NCBI GenBank assembly: GCA_033085395.1
Contig: JANQBS010000182.1
Span: 1-64,000, forward strand
Source of the DNA: Xanthoparmelia taractica
Taxonomy: Eukaryota > Ascomycota > Lecanoromycetes > Lecanorales > Parmeliaceae
DNA length: 64,000 bases
Reading direction: 5' to 3'
Below the pieces are notes generated by a model. It had not been told where the DNA came from. It saw nothing but the letters and a program-made list of their open reading frames with translations, and did not search any database. The translations under genes and the position numbers were made by a program. Within the stretch, counting starts at the first letter, position 1; every line of letters starts with the position of its first letter. Positions 1 through 11,113 of this stretch are shown here, piece by piece.

Positions 1-903
1 TTACTTATTAGAATAGTTATATTTACTTAGCGAGATTAAATTAGAAGGGAGTTTATCTTAATATTACTTATTAAGTGTCGAAGTTTAATAATTGCTTAAG
101 CTAATTTCGCTCTAACTTATATATTAACCTGGAATTTTCTTATCTTATTCGCTATCTAATATGGGAAATAATCTATATTATAAGATATTTCTACATATAT
201 TAAAAATTTCCAAGATTATTTCATGATACTAGTAATTTTCCATCTACGGGCCGGAAAGGTCTAATATATTTGATGGGATATTTCATATTATATCGTATTA
301 TATTATATTATGAGAGGGTATTATAAGGGGGTTATATTAGATCACTTATAATGATATAAGATAAGAAATTACTAGTATTATAAAATAATCTAAGAAATGT
401 TTAGTATATGTAGAAATATCTTATAATATAGATTATTTCTTATATTAGGTGACGAATAAGATAAGAAAATTCTAGGTTGATATATAAGTTAGAGCGAAAT
501 TAGTTTAAGTAATTATTAAACTCCGACACTTAATAAGTAATATTACGGGCCGGAAAGGTCTGGTATATTTAATGGGATATTCTATATTATACCGTATCAT
601 ATCATATTATGAAAGAGTATCATAAAGGGGTTATATTAGATCACTTATAAAGATATGAGATGGGAAATTACTAGTATCATGAAATAATCTAAGAAATTTC
701 TAATATATATAGAGGTATTTCATAATATAGATTATTTTCTATACTAGGTGACGGATAAAATAAGAAAATTTTAAATTAACGTATAAGTTAGGGCGAAATT
801 AGCTTAAGTAATTATTAAACTCCGGCACTTAATAAGTGATATTAAAATAAACTCTCTTCTAATTTAATCTCTCTAAGTAAATATAGCTATTCTAATAAAT
901 AAT
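1..903. repeat. Inverted-repeat element with internal tandem duplication
   Basis: The first about 240 bases reappear as the reverse complement at about 664-903, ending with the mirror image of the opening bases. This looks like long terminal inverted repeats. Between them, a unit of about 298 bp beginning with CGGGCCGGAAAGGTCT occurs twice in direct orientation (about 247-545 and 545-842). The reverse complement of 61-235 also matches 365-545. Differences between the two direct units are transitions, mainly at CpA/TpG, as RIP would produce. The left end may continue beyond the window. It is probably a non-autonomous DNA transposon or MITE-like element. Confidence 0.75.
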
Positions 904-2154
904 AATTAGAATAATAACTATAATATATTATTTTCTTGAATTGTAATCTACGTAAGATCGTTAAGTCGATCTCTTTTCTAATTATTTATAAAACGATTTT
1001 AAGTTATTTCTCTTACTTTTTTCGTAGGTCTTTAATCTATAGAGATTAATTCTCTATTACTTTACGTTCGCTTTTTTTCTTTTAACTAAAGAATAATTAA
1101 TAAATAAAATTTTAATAAAAAAGAATTAATTTCTTACTTAAGTTAATTTAAAGAGTATTTTATTATTATAACTAATATAATTAACATTAGAAATCTCCTC
1201 TATCTAGTAATTTCGAATTTTTTAATTAGTCTATTTAACTTTAAGTAATATATTAAGATCTCTCTCTAAGTTTAGTATATCTTATTCGTAGCTATTTTAT
1301 TAATATTCTATATAAGAAATTATTATTAAGACTCGAAAGATTAAAGGCGAATAGCTTTTTTAATTATTATATAGTCGCTTAATCTATAAAAAATATCGCT
1401 TATAAGCTATAGCTCCACTAGATATAATTAAGATATCTTTAGTCACACGTGTTATTAATGAAATTTAAGACTTTGAGCTTTTTCACTAATTAAGAATTAA
1501 TAGATTCTTAAGATAAATAAAAGATACTTAATTAAAATTAGAAATTTAAGTCATGACTAGAATAATAAGTAGAATATTAATCTTCTCTTTTATATCACTG
1601 AAATTAATTATTATTCGACACTTCTATCGTTTTTTCAATCTTATTAATAATATTATTAAGCGACTCTACGCGACTTCTTACTCGTTTAGCCCTCTATATC
1701 TAATTACTAATATCAAGATATTAATAATTTCGATACGTTTATTCGAGCGTATTTTAATATATCTCTATTTAGAGTATTTAATTAGACTTAACTTTCTATT
1801 TCGATTCTTTTAATATTATATCTTTATAACTTAAACGTAAAAGTATTATCTATTTATAAAGATATTCTATATTTAATTGAATCTCGCTATAATAGATAGT
1901 TAACTTCTCACGAACCGCCTTTAAAGCCTCGCGAAGTTTAACTTTTCATGAAATTCGCTTGCCTATAACACTATTTATAATATCGAACGATATAGCACTA
2001 ACTACGATATTAAATAATATAATAAAATTTAAGACTTAAGAGAAAATATAATAGCTTAAATAAAGATAGATAATATTTATAAAAAATATAGAATATTATA
2101 GAAAACGCGTCTTCTAATAATACTTAACTTTAAATCTAGCTTTAACTACTTAAA

Positions 2155-2640
2155 ATTGATAATTTATATAAAGACTATATAATATATAAAGACTATATAA
2201 TATATAAACTAATATATAAGATAAATGTCTCTTCGCTATAGCGTATTAATTAAATTCTAATAAATGCTAATAAAAGAGATAAGAATTAATAAATATAAGA
2301 GTGTAAGGACTAAGAACCGAAGCGCGCGAGAGATTAATTCTCTAATATAGCTATTGCGATAGTACTAATCGCTAATAAATTAACTTAATAAAAGAATTTA
2401 ATAAATTAGAGTATATTTAATATAGAATAAATATATAGACTTAAGAAGAGATTAAATTAGAGTATATTTAATGTAGGTTGATATATAGAATAGATTAATA
2501 TATTAATTAGATTTCTTTCTACGCGAGTTCGAATTTTTATTTTAATAAATATTCTAGTAATTATTTAAGTTTAAATTTCTATAATTAATATTTTAATAAC
2601 TATCTAAGTTCGAATCTCTATTCTAATTATAATTCTAGCG
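2155..2640. repeat. Short degenerate tandem repeats inside the island
   Basis: At about 2160-2205 the unit AAGACTATATAATATATA is repeated twice in tandem. At about 2403 and 2452 the string AAATTAGAGTATATTTAAT recurs. From about 2520 to 2640 a loose unit around TTCGAATYTCTATTCTAAT is repeated. These may be remnants of a repetitive coding segment of a transposon, now mutated beyond recognition. Confidence 0.4.
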
Positions 2641-3789
2641 ATTATTTTTAAAGCTCTTTTTTCTAGATAATTCTCTAACGTTAATAATACTCTAATATTT
2701 CTTTAAAAAAAAATTTACTCTTTTTTTTTGATAAGAATAGCGCTTATAATTACGAATAATATCGTAGACTAATATAAGTCTAATTCTTTTCTTTTAATTA
2801 TTAATAATATTATAAAGATACTTAAAAATATTTTTGTATTTTTATTTAAATCTTTTAATATTAAAAAATTATATAATCGAAAGAGACTTAAGATTCGATT
2901 TAAATCGATAAGAAAATCGTAAAAATAAAAAGCTAATAGTAAGTTTATAGAGTAAATATTTTTATTAATACTAATATTTTTTTTAAGCTCGCGCGTTATA
3001 AGAGATTTATTATATATAAAAATTAATAAATTTAATTATATTATAAAAAGCGTTTGCTTAATTAATAAAGAAGATTCTAAGACTTATTTAAAAAGAGAGA
3101 TTTTCGAATTTAATTCTCTATCTTAAGCGTACTTTAAGAATTAATAGAAATTAAAATTATCTCTAAATTAGATAATAGATCTTATCTTTCTTATTAATAA
3201 GTAATTATAATTAACTCTTATATAATCGTATAATTATACGTATTTCACGTAAAAAGAGTTACTTTATAAGCTAAAAATATATAGCTTATTTATAGCTTAC
3301 GAAATAAGATAATTATTTATTAATTCGAATAAGACGTATAATAATTAAAATTATAGCTAGAATTTTAAAAAGACTATTTATAAGTCGGCGAAAGCTTTTC
3401 TTTATTACATATTCGAAGATATTAATCTTTATACTATTTATATAAAGCGTGTAACTTTAATAGCTAAGAATATATAATTATAAAGAATAATTATAAATTC
3501 TTTTTATAATGCGAAGAAAGAAGAGGGAAATTTGCTATCGTAGAATAGATAGTAAATTACTATTATAATTAACGTGTTAATAAATCTTCTAATAATTAAA
3601 TAAATTAAATATACTAATAATAATAGAAATAATTCGCTAAGCTTTAGATAATTGCGAAGATCTTTTATAACACGATATCAAATGCGATAGCGAGCTTAGC
3701 TTAATAATGTGATAATAAAGTAAAATAATAGTGATAGCGATAATGAAGTGAAGTAATAACTAGAATAACAACTAAAATACGTTCGCATG

Positions 3790-4140
3790 ATTCTATATAA
3801 AGTAACTTCTATATATAGTATATTTCTTATATCCCTATATATAATATAAGATATTCCTATATATATTAGAAATTTCTTAGATTATTTCATAATATTAGCA
3901 CGTCTCTTAGATTATTTCATAAAAATCCAATAATATAATCTTAATATCATATTATACTATGATATAATATCGACACCCCATATCCCAGACCATTCCAGAC
4001 CTTTCCGACTCGTATTCCCATCTTATATCTTTATAAGTGATTTGATATAACCCCCTTATAATACCCTCCCATGATATAATATAATACGGTATAATATGGG
4101 ATATCCCATTAAATATACCAGACCTTTCCGACCCGTAGAT
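3790..4140. repeat. Second copy of the GGAAAGGTCTGG repeat family
   Basis: The part at about 3830-3900 matches 160-235 in the same orientation. The part at about 3975-4137 matches the 247-360 and 541-660 units in reverse complement, including the CGGGTCGGAAAGGTCTGG core, TATATTTAATGGGATAT and the GGGGGTTATAT run. An extra partial core (GGAAAGGTCTGGAATGG on the minus strand) lies near 3985-4010. This copy keeps more C:G pairs than the one at 247-545. It may be the other end of a larger element spanning about 1-4140, or an independent insertion. Confidence 0.6.
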
Positions 4141-5027
4141 AATTTCTCCTTAGACTTAATTTCTTCGTTACACATTATTATTAACTTAATCTAATTGCAG
4201 TTCTAATATTCTTTAATTATTTCGATTCTCTAGATATAATATAATCTCTTCTTATCGTAGAAAAAATAGTCTTAAAATATAAATTCTATAATATCTATGA
4301 AACGACGTCGTATAGTCGACTTAATAAAGACTTCGTGAGATTAACGTCAAACTCGCACTCTTTCACGCCGAGAATTTAGAATTATACTTATTTCGTCACT
4401 TTAAATAACGTCTTTTTATTATTTTATAGTTTAGTTCTTATATTATAAAGCGAATTAATATTAAGCTTTCATTATAATCTTCATAAGAGACGATTTTTTG
4501 ATCGTTTTATAGAATCGAAAGTTGTTACGTCTAAGTACTCGTAACACTATTATAAATAAGATTTCTTACTCGATAATAAGTATAAACGAAGTCTTTTCAC
4601 GATTATAGCGATTCTTTCGTATACTAGTTAAAATAATACTCTTAAGTTCGAGGATAATAACTAAGAATCGTCTAGATCTAGATATATCACTCACGTATAA
4701 AAATAGTAATTTCTTAAAGTTACTAAGATTATATTCTCTATTACGAGCTTATTTTTAACAACTAATAGTAAAACGAGAGATCTCGATTATAATAGTAATA
4801 ATCTTAATAGTAATATTAGCTTCGACTAAAGTAAGTGTCTAAAGTTTAATTTCATCGTTATAATTAATTGCCTAAGCTTTATTTATAGATATTTTGATAT
4901 AGAGAATATAAAGAAAACTTCTTTTTGTAACTACTATGTGAATTATATATAGTAGAAAATTAATAGAACTCTCTCTCTTTTCTCGTAGATTAATATACTT
5001 TAATATTAACGTCGCGACTCGTAATAA

Positions 5028-5122
5028 GATATATATACTTCTTATGCATAATTATAACGTCGCTATAATGCATATATACTTCGTATGTATACACTTCGTA
5101 TATATATACTCCGTATATATAG
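5028..5122. repeat. TATATACTTCGTATG short tandem repeat
   Basis: The unit TATATACTTCGTATG and close variants (TATACACTTCGTA, TATATACTCCGTA) recurs about five times. It lies inside the AT-rich island and has no evident coding role. Confidence 0.5.
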
Positions 5123-5763
5123 CATTAATATCGCTATTAAGTAGAAAGCATTGATATTCAAGAAATTGAAAAGATTTGCCAAGCATGCCAAGAGTTTTAG
5201 CGTATGTGCAGGACTTTCGATGCCGATCTCCGTATCTATAAATTTAAAAAGTTTATTTCTATATAAATTTCGTAGAGTTCGCACGATTAGTACGATTTGA
5301 TATATTTAGTCTAATTAGTCTTATTCGTCTATATTAGTAAAATTTACTCGAGTTAATAATTACTCGAAAATTTAGTAAATAGAGTTACTATTAATACAAT
5401 TAGCACGATTTAGCAAGTGAAGTAATTTTAAATTTTATGCGTAAAGTCTTCGTAAGGCCTCGTAGCAAGTACTTAATAATATACGTTACGCACTACTTCG
5501 AATATTACTTCGGGTATTATCATCCTCGCGAGAATTTGATCTAAAATTTATAATCTTAGAGTCTATTTCGAGGTAACGTTAAGAATTATCGCTACATATC
5601 GCTATCAAATCTTATCGTCGATTATAAAAAAAATTATATAGGGCTAACACGGAACATCTTCTCCTTCTCTTCATCTATTCTCCTACTCTGGCACACGCAA
5701 AGCCCAACCTCAAGCTCGGTAGAGACTTTCTTTATCCTATGCGTTGATGATCTAGATAACAAC

Positions 5764-7525
5764 ATGCAATTCCAAACTAGACTCGGGAGCCTTCAGCATT
5801 TTCAGCAAGCAGTGCTGCTTGCATGCCTCAGTCTGTTGGCCATCTTTGTGGTCAAGCTCTACAATGCTCGCATGCGATTCATTAAATTGAAGAGACAAGG
5901 CTTAGTGAATATACCTCCCGACTTATAACCTCTAAGACTGAGTAACGTACTAAGAGGGCATAGTCGATGCCACCGCATCATCCAATCTTTGGGCATCTGC
6001 TTCTGGCCAGAGACCTCCTATCAAAGCTTCCCCCAGGCGCACATCCCTCGTATTTGCCCGGTCTAATACGACGGGCCGTCCCCGAAGTCGGCCATGTCTT
6101 CTATCTTGACATGTGGCCATTGAATCGTCCTCTTCTCGTCGTGTCTTCACCATCCGTAGCACACCAATTCACCCAGGAACATTCGCTCCGCAAATCACCA
6201 GAAGTTCACAGATGGATAAAGCCACTGGCTAACAACCAAGACCTTGTGAGCTTGGAGGGCCATAGATGGAAACAATGGCGTAACGTGTACAACCCGGGGT
6301 TCAGTGCAAGCCACCTCATATCCCTGGTGCCTCAGATAGCAAAAGAGGTCTCAGTGTTCTGCGACATCTTGAGGGAACGTGCGCAGTCTGGGGCTATTCT
6401 CCTACTGGAAGAAGCTACCGTGAACTTGACAATGGATACTATCGGACGGATTGTGCTGTAAGTACCTACATAACACTCATCTTCACTTACTGATGATACA
6501 GGGGTACCCCTTTCAACGCCCAAAGATCGAGGAATACATTTGTTTCCGCACTCCGTGCTCAAATAACGTGGAACATATATGGGACCGAGATGAACCCTTT
6601 TATCCAATGGAATCCCTTTCGCCCTCTCTTCCAGTGGTACTATGTCCAGCTCATGGATCGCTATATAAGTCGTCAGCTTAAGACCCGCTTTGCGACGTAT
6701 CAAGACCTTGACAACCCAGTAGGAGCTGAAGATGGTGGATTTCAAACGGTGGTTGATCTTGCTCTGGACGAATATCTTGACGAACAGCAGGCGTCGCACG
6801 CCGTCCGTAGAATGGACGCAGAATTTGAGAGATTAGCTATAAGTCAGATGAAGGTGTTCATTCTTGCTGGGCACGACACGACAAGTTCTACGCTTTGCTA
6901 CATTTTTTATTTACTGTCATGCAATCCCTTGGCTCTGCAGCGTGTGCGAGCGGAGCACGATGAATCTTTTGGCTCTGATCTCAAACAAACAAACGCCAAA
7001 ATTGCGGCAGATCCACATTCCCTCAATCAATTACCATTCACTCTCGCTGTTATCAAAGAAGCCTTAAGACTCTTTCCAGTGGCTTCCAGCACACGTGATG
7101 GAGAGCCCGGATTTTCATTGACACACGATGGCCATCAATATCCAACTGAAGACTTCACTATCTGGTGTACACATCAAGCCATGCACCGTGAGCCGAAGTA
7201 TTGGCCACAGCCGGATACTTTCATCCCTGAACGCTGGCTTGTCTCAAGTGATGATTCTCTACATCCAATAAAAGGGGCGTGGCGACCTTTTGAATTCGGG
7301 CCGCGCAACTGTATCGGCCAGGAACTTGCATTATTGGAGCTGAAGCTTGTCATGGTAATGACCCTACGAGAGTTGAACATCACGGCTAGCTATGACGTGG
7401 GGGATCATAATCAGGTCAAAAGTGAACCAAGGGCTGTGAATGGAGAGAGAGCGTATCAAGTTTTGAAAGGCACCACACGTCCGGCCGATGGCTTCCCTTG
7501 CAGAGTGACAGTCGCGACGCGATGA
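5764..7525 (+). CDS. Cytochrome P450 monooxygenase
   Basis: A haem-thiolate monooxygenase of the fungal microsomal type. Three exons: 5764-5904, 5964-6457 and 6502-7525, giving 552 residues. Joining exon 1 to exon 2 yields the usual N-terminus: a membrane anchor (about residues 13-33), then a basic stretch and the proline-rich hinge MPPHHPIFGHL. The I-helix motif AGHDTT is at about 333-338, the ExxR motif as EALR at about 398-401, then FIPERW, and the haem loop FEFGPRNCIG with ligand Cys about 482. All catalytic landmarks are present, so the enzyme is probably functional. The second intron is only 44 bp. It stands alone: no synthase, dehydrogenase or transporter of a metabolite cluster is seen nearby. 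It begins about 120 bp from the RIP island, where RIP leakage or silencing is possible. The substrate is unknown; the sequence has the feel of secondary-metabolism P450s such as the StcS/CYP59 type, but that is a guess. Confidence 0.93.
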
Positions 7526-8706
7526 TGTAAGTTCCTAAGAACCATATGCATTGTTTGCTAGGAGAATCGTTACTTGACCCCCAAAGATCAAAAGTCGAGC
7601 AATGAATTGAAGCTACTTTCTATAGACGGTCTTCCAGCCTTGTTGAACGGCGCAGTTGACAGAACGGTATTGTTTCGCTGCAAAAAAATCGCCATGTTTC
7701 CCAACGCATTCCAAAAAGTAGATATTAAAAGAATGATGAAAACGCTCGATGCCTTGCAACCTACCCTTAGTCACCCACCTGCAGACCTTTAACCGATGGC
7801 ACAGACCCGCGGGAGAAAACAGCGTGACCTTTTCATCCGTTCTGATCGTGAAGGGGGAAAAAGTGATTTGGCAAGCGGAGGGTATCCCATCCACTAGCAC
7901 AGTAGGCGTATCAAATGCGCCTGTTCTCGCACCATCATACCTTCTAAACAACAATATTCATAATAAAAATATCAATTAATAAAGATGTAGAGCTAGCTCG
8001 TGAAGAAGAATAAATCACGAAGTCGTCAATTTTTTTTTATGGGAAACCGTTCTCGTTGTTAATATACTATGACGAGTTGAAAGAAGGACCTTTTTTGATA
8101 CTTGGTCGGGAGGCGCTGGATTTTATGCCCCTGGCTGTGTTTAGCATTGGGGGCTTCTATGCGACCGAGTCCAGGATAAAAGCACTGCTTGAATCTTCCC
8201 CCGCTCCACATAACAGGTCACTTGAACACGAGCTAGGCCTCACCTCCCGAGCAATGAATGTACTTTTTTCCCCTCTTCTCAAGCAGTTTTTCCTGAGATG
8301 GTGTTTACGGCATCAGGACGCAGGAAGTTCACGTTTCGGAAAGGACACGAAGAGATAGATACTCGAGCGAAAGTCTTTTCTCGCTAGTGTTGATGATGTG
8401 GTGATGGCTTTTTGATAATGTCTTTCATATCCCTGTCCTCAGGCATCTGTTAGTCAGCTGTGAGACTTGCTTCATTAGTAGAGGTGAGGATTTATTTGGG
8501 AAGGAAGGAAATTATTTCTTTTAATCTTTTTCGGGGTAAGTGGTCGTATATGCTTAGTCTAATTGTAGAATTTCAGTTGACTCTAACCTTTTCGTCATAC
8601 TCTTATATCAGGCCTTGAAAAGCAACTCATAAAAAAAATATAGGATTCGAGAAGCAGACTTTCTTTGAAGTCAAGGCATACATCATCCGAATGCAAACTC
8701 TCTGGG
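7526..8706. other. Gene-poor spacer after the P450 gene
   Basis: No reading frame here has an ATG start plus recognisable composition. Frames at about 7574-7980 and 8056-8358 open on non-ATG codons and overlap each other on both strands. A tail-like A/T-rich stretch near 7955-8040 may include the P450 terminator. Nothing else can be supported. Confidence 0.5.
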
Positions 8707-8880
8707 TCACTCCCTGTCATTGGCCTTCAAGAGTACTTCTACCACCTGCGATTTTCCTCTCTTAGTAGCTATCATTAGAGCTGTCTCGCCGTCAGAATTC
8801 GTCGCACCCATCTGAGCCCCTGCCTTTAGCAGCTGTTGGACGGCGAAATACTCGCCTACCCACGCAGCTGCCATCAGAGG
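8707..8880 (-). pseudogene. Ankyrin-repeat gene fragment
   Basis: Read on the minus strand, about 58 residues form nearly two ankyrin repeats: TPLMAAAWVGEYFAVQQLL followed by GETALMIATKRGKSQVVEVLL, then a stop at 8707-8709. The TPLxxAA and GxTALxxA signatures and the LLKAGA turn are clear. Upstream (above 8880) the same frame runs antisense into the coiled-coil reading frame, loses all ankyrin character and has no ATG start. This appears to be the C-terminal remnant of an ankyrin protein, joined head-to-head to unrelated sequence by a rearrangement. Confidence 0.6.
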
Positions 8881-9586
8881 TGTAAAATCGAGAAAGAACG
8901 CCAGGTTGGAAGCCGAGCTCGAGTGGTTGGAAGTCTCAGAGGCGCTATCTGAGCTTAGAGACCAGGCCAAAGATGAGCAGCTTCGGGCCAAAGATGCCAC
9001 CATCCAGGCGCTTCAGACGGCAATCGACTGTACGGACCAGCCTTGCATATCAGATGATGTCAAGATGATCGAAGAGCTAGAAGCAAAGAATAAGCTCCTC
9101 CAAGGTCAGGTGAAGGATGCCGAGGAGAGGACTTTGCTAGCCATACACGGTAAGTTCAAGGAATTCAAGCCGTTTCTTGACCAAACTGTCAAAAGGGATA
9201 TGGCCGTAGCCCTTGCCAGGCTCGGAGACCGGGAAAAAGAGATTCAGAGCCTGAAAGCAGAGATGATGGAGGTTCAAGTGTTGAATGATGCGCTACTGAT
9301 GTGCATGCGGACAGAAGAGAGAGAATGTCTTGCTTCTGCAGTCAAAAATCTTGAGGAACTTATTCTCTCTCGCTCCGAAGATCTCGGTTCTGTGTGCAGT
9401 CCGCCTTCGCAACAAGTAAAGGATAAGGCTAAGTCTCTTTCTAAGCTTATGGAGCTTTGTGATCTAACACGGAGCAGATTTGGTACGTCATTACCCCCAA
9501 AGCCCGCAAAAACATCAAGACCACCCGCTGAAATTAAGATGCTCCGACTAAAGAATAAGCAGACATTGCACAGTCTGGATCGTTAG
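8816..9586 (+). CDS. Coiled-coil protein with shared C-terminal tail, possibly truncated
   Basis: An open frame of about 257 codons, rich in Glu, Lys, Leu and Ala, with long heptad-like stretches (about 8906-9370) that predict a coiled coil. It ends in a basic linker and the tail EIKMLRLKNKQTLHSL. The same tail closes the unrelated-looking protein at 11114-12370 (EIEMLRLKDRYTLHRL). No ATG exists in frame before 9065, so the true product is either about 173 residues from 9065, or the N-terminus lies in an undetected exon, or the gene is truncated by the junction with the ankyrin fragment. The function is unknown. Confidence 0.5.
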   Translation, partial: APAFSSCWTAKYSPTHAAAIRGVKSRKNARLEAELEWLEVSEALSELRDQAKDEQLRAKDATIQALQTAIDCTDQPCISDDVKMIEELEAKNKLLQGQVKDAEERTLLAIHGKFKEFKPFLDQTVKRDMAVALARLGDREKEIQSLKAEMMEVQVLNDALLMCMRTEERECLASAVKNLEELILSRSEDLGSVCSPPSQQVKDKAKSLSKLMELCDLTRSRFGTSLPPKPAKTSRPPAEIKMLRLKNKQTLHSLDR

Positions 9587-11113
9587 GGGTAATTGCAATA
9601 AGTAGTGAGAATGTCTTTCCGAATCTTTGAAGTTCTTACTCACTTGTATCCAGCTTCCAGATGTGCCCTAACCGTCATCTTTGAGTGTCTTTACAGCTAG
9701 AAACGAGCTTTAGCAAGTCATGGATGCTCCGTGCTGTTCTTGGCAGTTACAGTGGCTACGGAGCCTCGACTTCGAAAAGCGGAAAGATACCTTGTCGCGA
9801 TGATACTTCGAGAACACAGCCTTGTCAATAAGAATCGCTCCCACAGTCTGGCATGCAGTACAAGCATCAGACCATCCTCGAAATCCACCACTGATCCTTG
9901 TGGAACTGGCGATCGGCGTGGCTCAAGACCTCAAGGAATTCAAGGCAGCATCTCAGCCCCTCACATATCAGGCCAGAGCCATGCAGACAAGGGAAAAGGT
10001 CGGCGCGTTAAGGCTAGTATATAAACTAACTTTTTCTTAGCAACAAAACGGATAGCGGCAACGTCAGGTCTCACAGCTCGATTAGGGGGAACCAGGCCAT
10101 ACTACCAGTGTCCTGGGTCTGAGTAAGGCGAACTCGTGGGTTCCTACTTTTTTTGTGAAGGGAGCTGAATTGGTAGACATTCGGGGCAAATACGATGTGT
10201 TTAACAACAATAGAACTCGTATTGCTCAAGAGATATATCATGGGCTATTTCTGACCAGGGTGAAGGTTGCAATGAACGAATTCATGAGTCCAATTGCTTT
10301 GGAAACGCTCGGTATCATCGAAGGCTGCAGTGGAGGTCCTGGTGCTATATGTCACCCTTTACAATGCAAAATCCAATACAGACCTGCCGTCGTACTGGGC
10401 CCTCTGATAGATGGCCGTCTCGAGGAATTGCTGCTTTACTCAAAATAGGGCAAGATAACGTTCTATTATCGTCTGGTCCCTAGCATCTGGTTAGGTTTCG
10501 AGACGCAACGAGATACTGAGAGCCACATCAGCTTCCTAGGTGCCTTCCTCCAAGCTTCTTTTTCTTGTTTAGTAGCTTTAGCGTTAACTCCTTTGGCGTC
10601 AAAAATAGACCCTCACTGGTCTCTGCCAAGGCTTAGCAGGTAATCTGATTGGGTGCAAAAGCGCAATTCAAGGCTCTACATTCATGTCATCTTGCAAAAA
10701 TGCCACAGACGATGGGGCCGAAGCCCATGATATCTTCTCGATCGAAATGCTATCCCATTCAAACGTAACTCTACCACAGGGGAAGGACCAGTAAAAGGCC
10801 CAGCATGACACCTGTAGATCCCACATTCTGATTCTGTCAATATATCATAGCGTCTCGTGCTTCCGTGCTAGCCTGAATTTAAGCGAGGAACCACAACAAA
10901 GCTGCTTGCCGCTGCTCCTTCTCTTCTTCAAGTGACTGATCTTTGCTCGAGCGCACCGCTTGTTGTATTAATCACGATCTCCCTCTGCTCAGCAGAGGAC
11001 GAGGTTACTGAGGGGAAGGAGCCCCGGCTCCTACGGACCTTGTGTCCGAACACGCCTCCGGGTGTGAGTGTGCTTCCACTGGGGGGTGATCTCCCAGCTG
11101 GCTATTTCTCAAA
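9587..11113. other. Spacer with possible relic of the coiled-coil gene
   Basis: No complete gene can be supported over this 1.5 kb. In one plus frame at about 9890-10025 a stretch reads QDLKEFKAASQPLTYQAR followed by REKVGALRL. It loosely resembles the KFKEFKPFLDQTVKRD...LARL part of the neighbouring coiled-coil frame, so it may be a decayed duplicate. A frame at 10155-10448 starts on GTG and is not recognised. The stretch 10870-11110 is presumably the promoter and leader of the next gene. Confidence 0.35.

Larger units (their letters stand above)
1..5640. other. AT-rich RIP-degraded island
   Basis: The stretch is extremely rich in A and T, dominated by TpA steps, while CpA and TpG are scarce and CpG persists. 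That is the pattern left by repeat-induced point mutation, which converts CpA to TpA on both strands. Stop codons are frequent in all frames and no conserved protein can be read. The short open frame at 1553-1813 is only low-complexity Ile/Leu/Phe/Tyr sequence typical of mutated DNA. Composition changes sharply near 5640, where ordinary coding sequence begins. The island is most likely a nest of dead transposons. Which transposon families are inside cannot be told by eye apart from the repeat family listed separately. Confidence 0.88.

Noticed and set aside
1553..1813. 86-codon open frame in the AT-rich island
   Set aside because: It is low-complexity Ile/Leu/Phe/Tyr text as expected from RIP-mutated DNA; no conserved motif.
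5063..5284. 73-codon minus-strand frame
   Set aside because: It ends in a translated TATATACTTCGTATG repeat and has no recognisable composition.
6332..6799. Minus-strand frame across the P450 gene
   Set aside because: It lies antisense to confirmed P450 exons and intron; a shadow.
8056..8358. 100-codon frame downstream of the P450 gene
   Set aside because: It begins on a TTG codon and has no ATG until late; no supporting motif.
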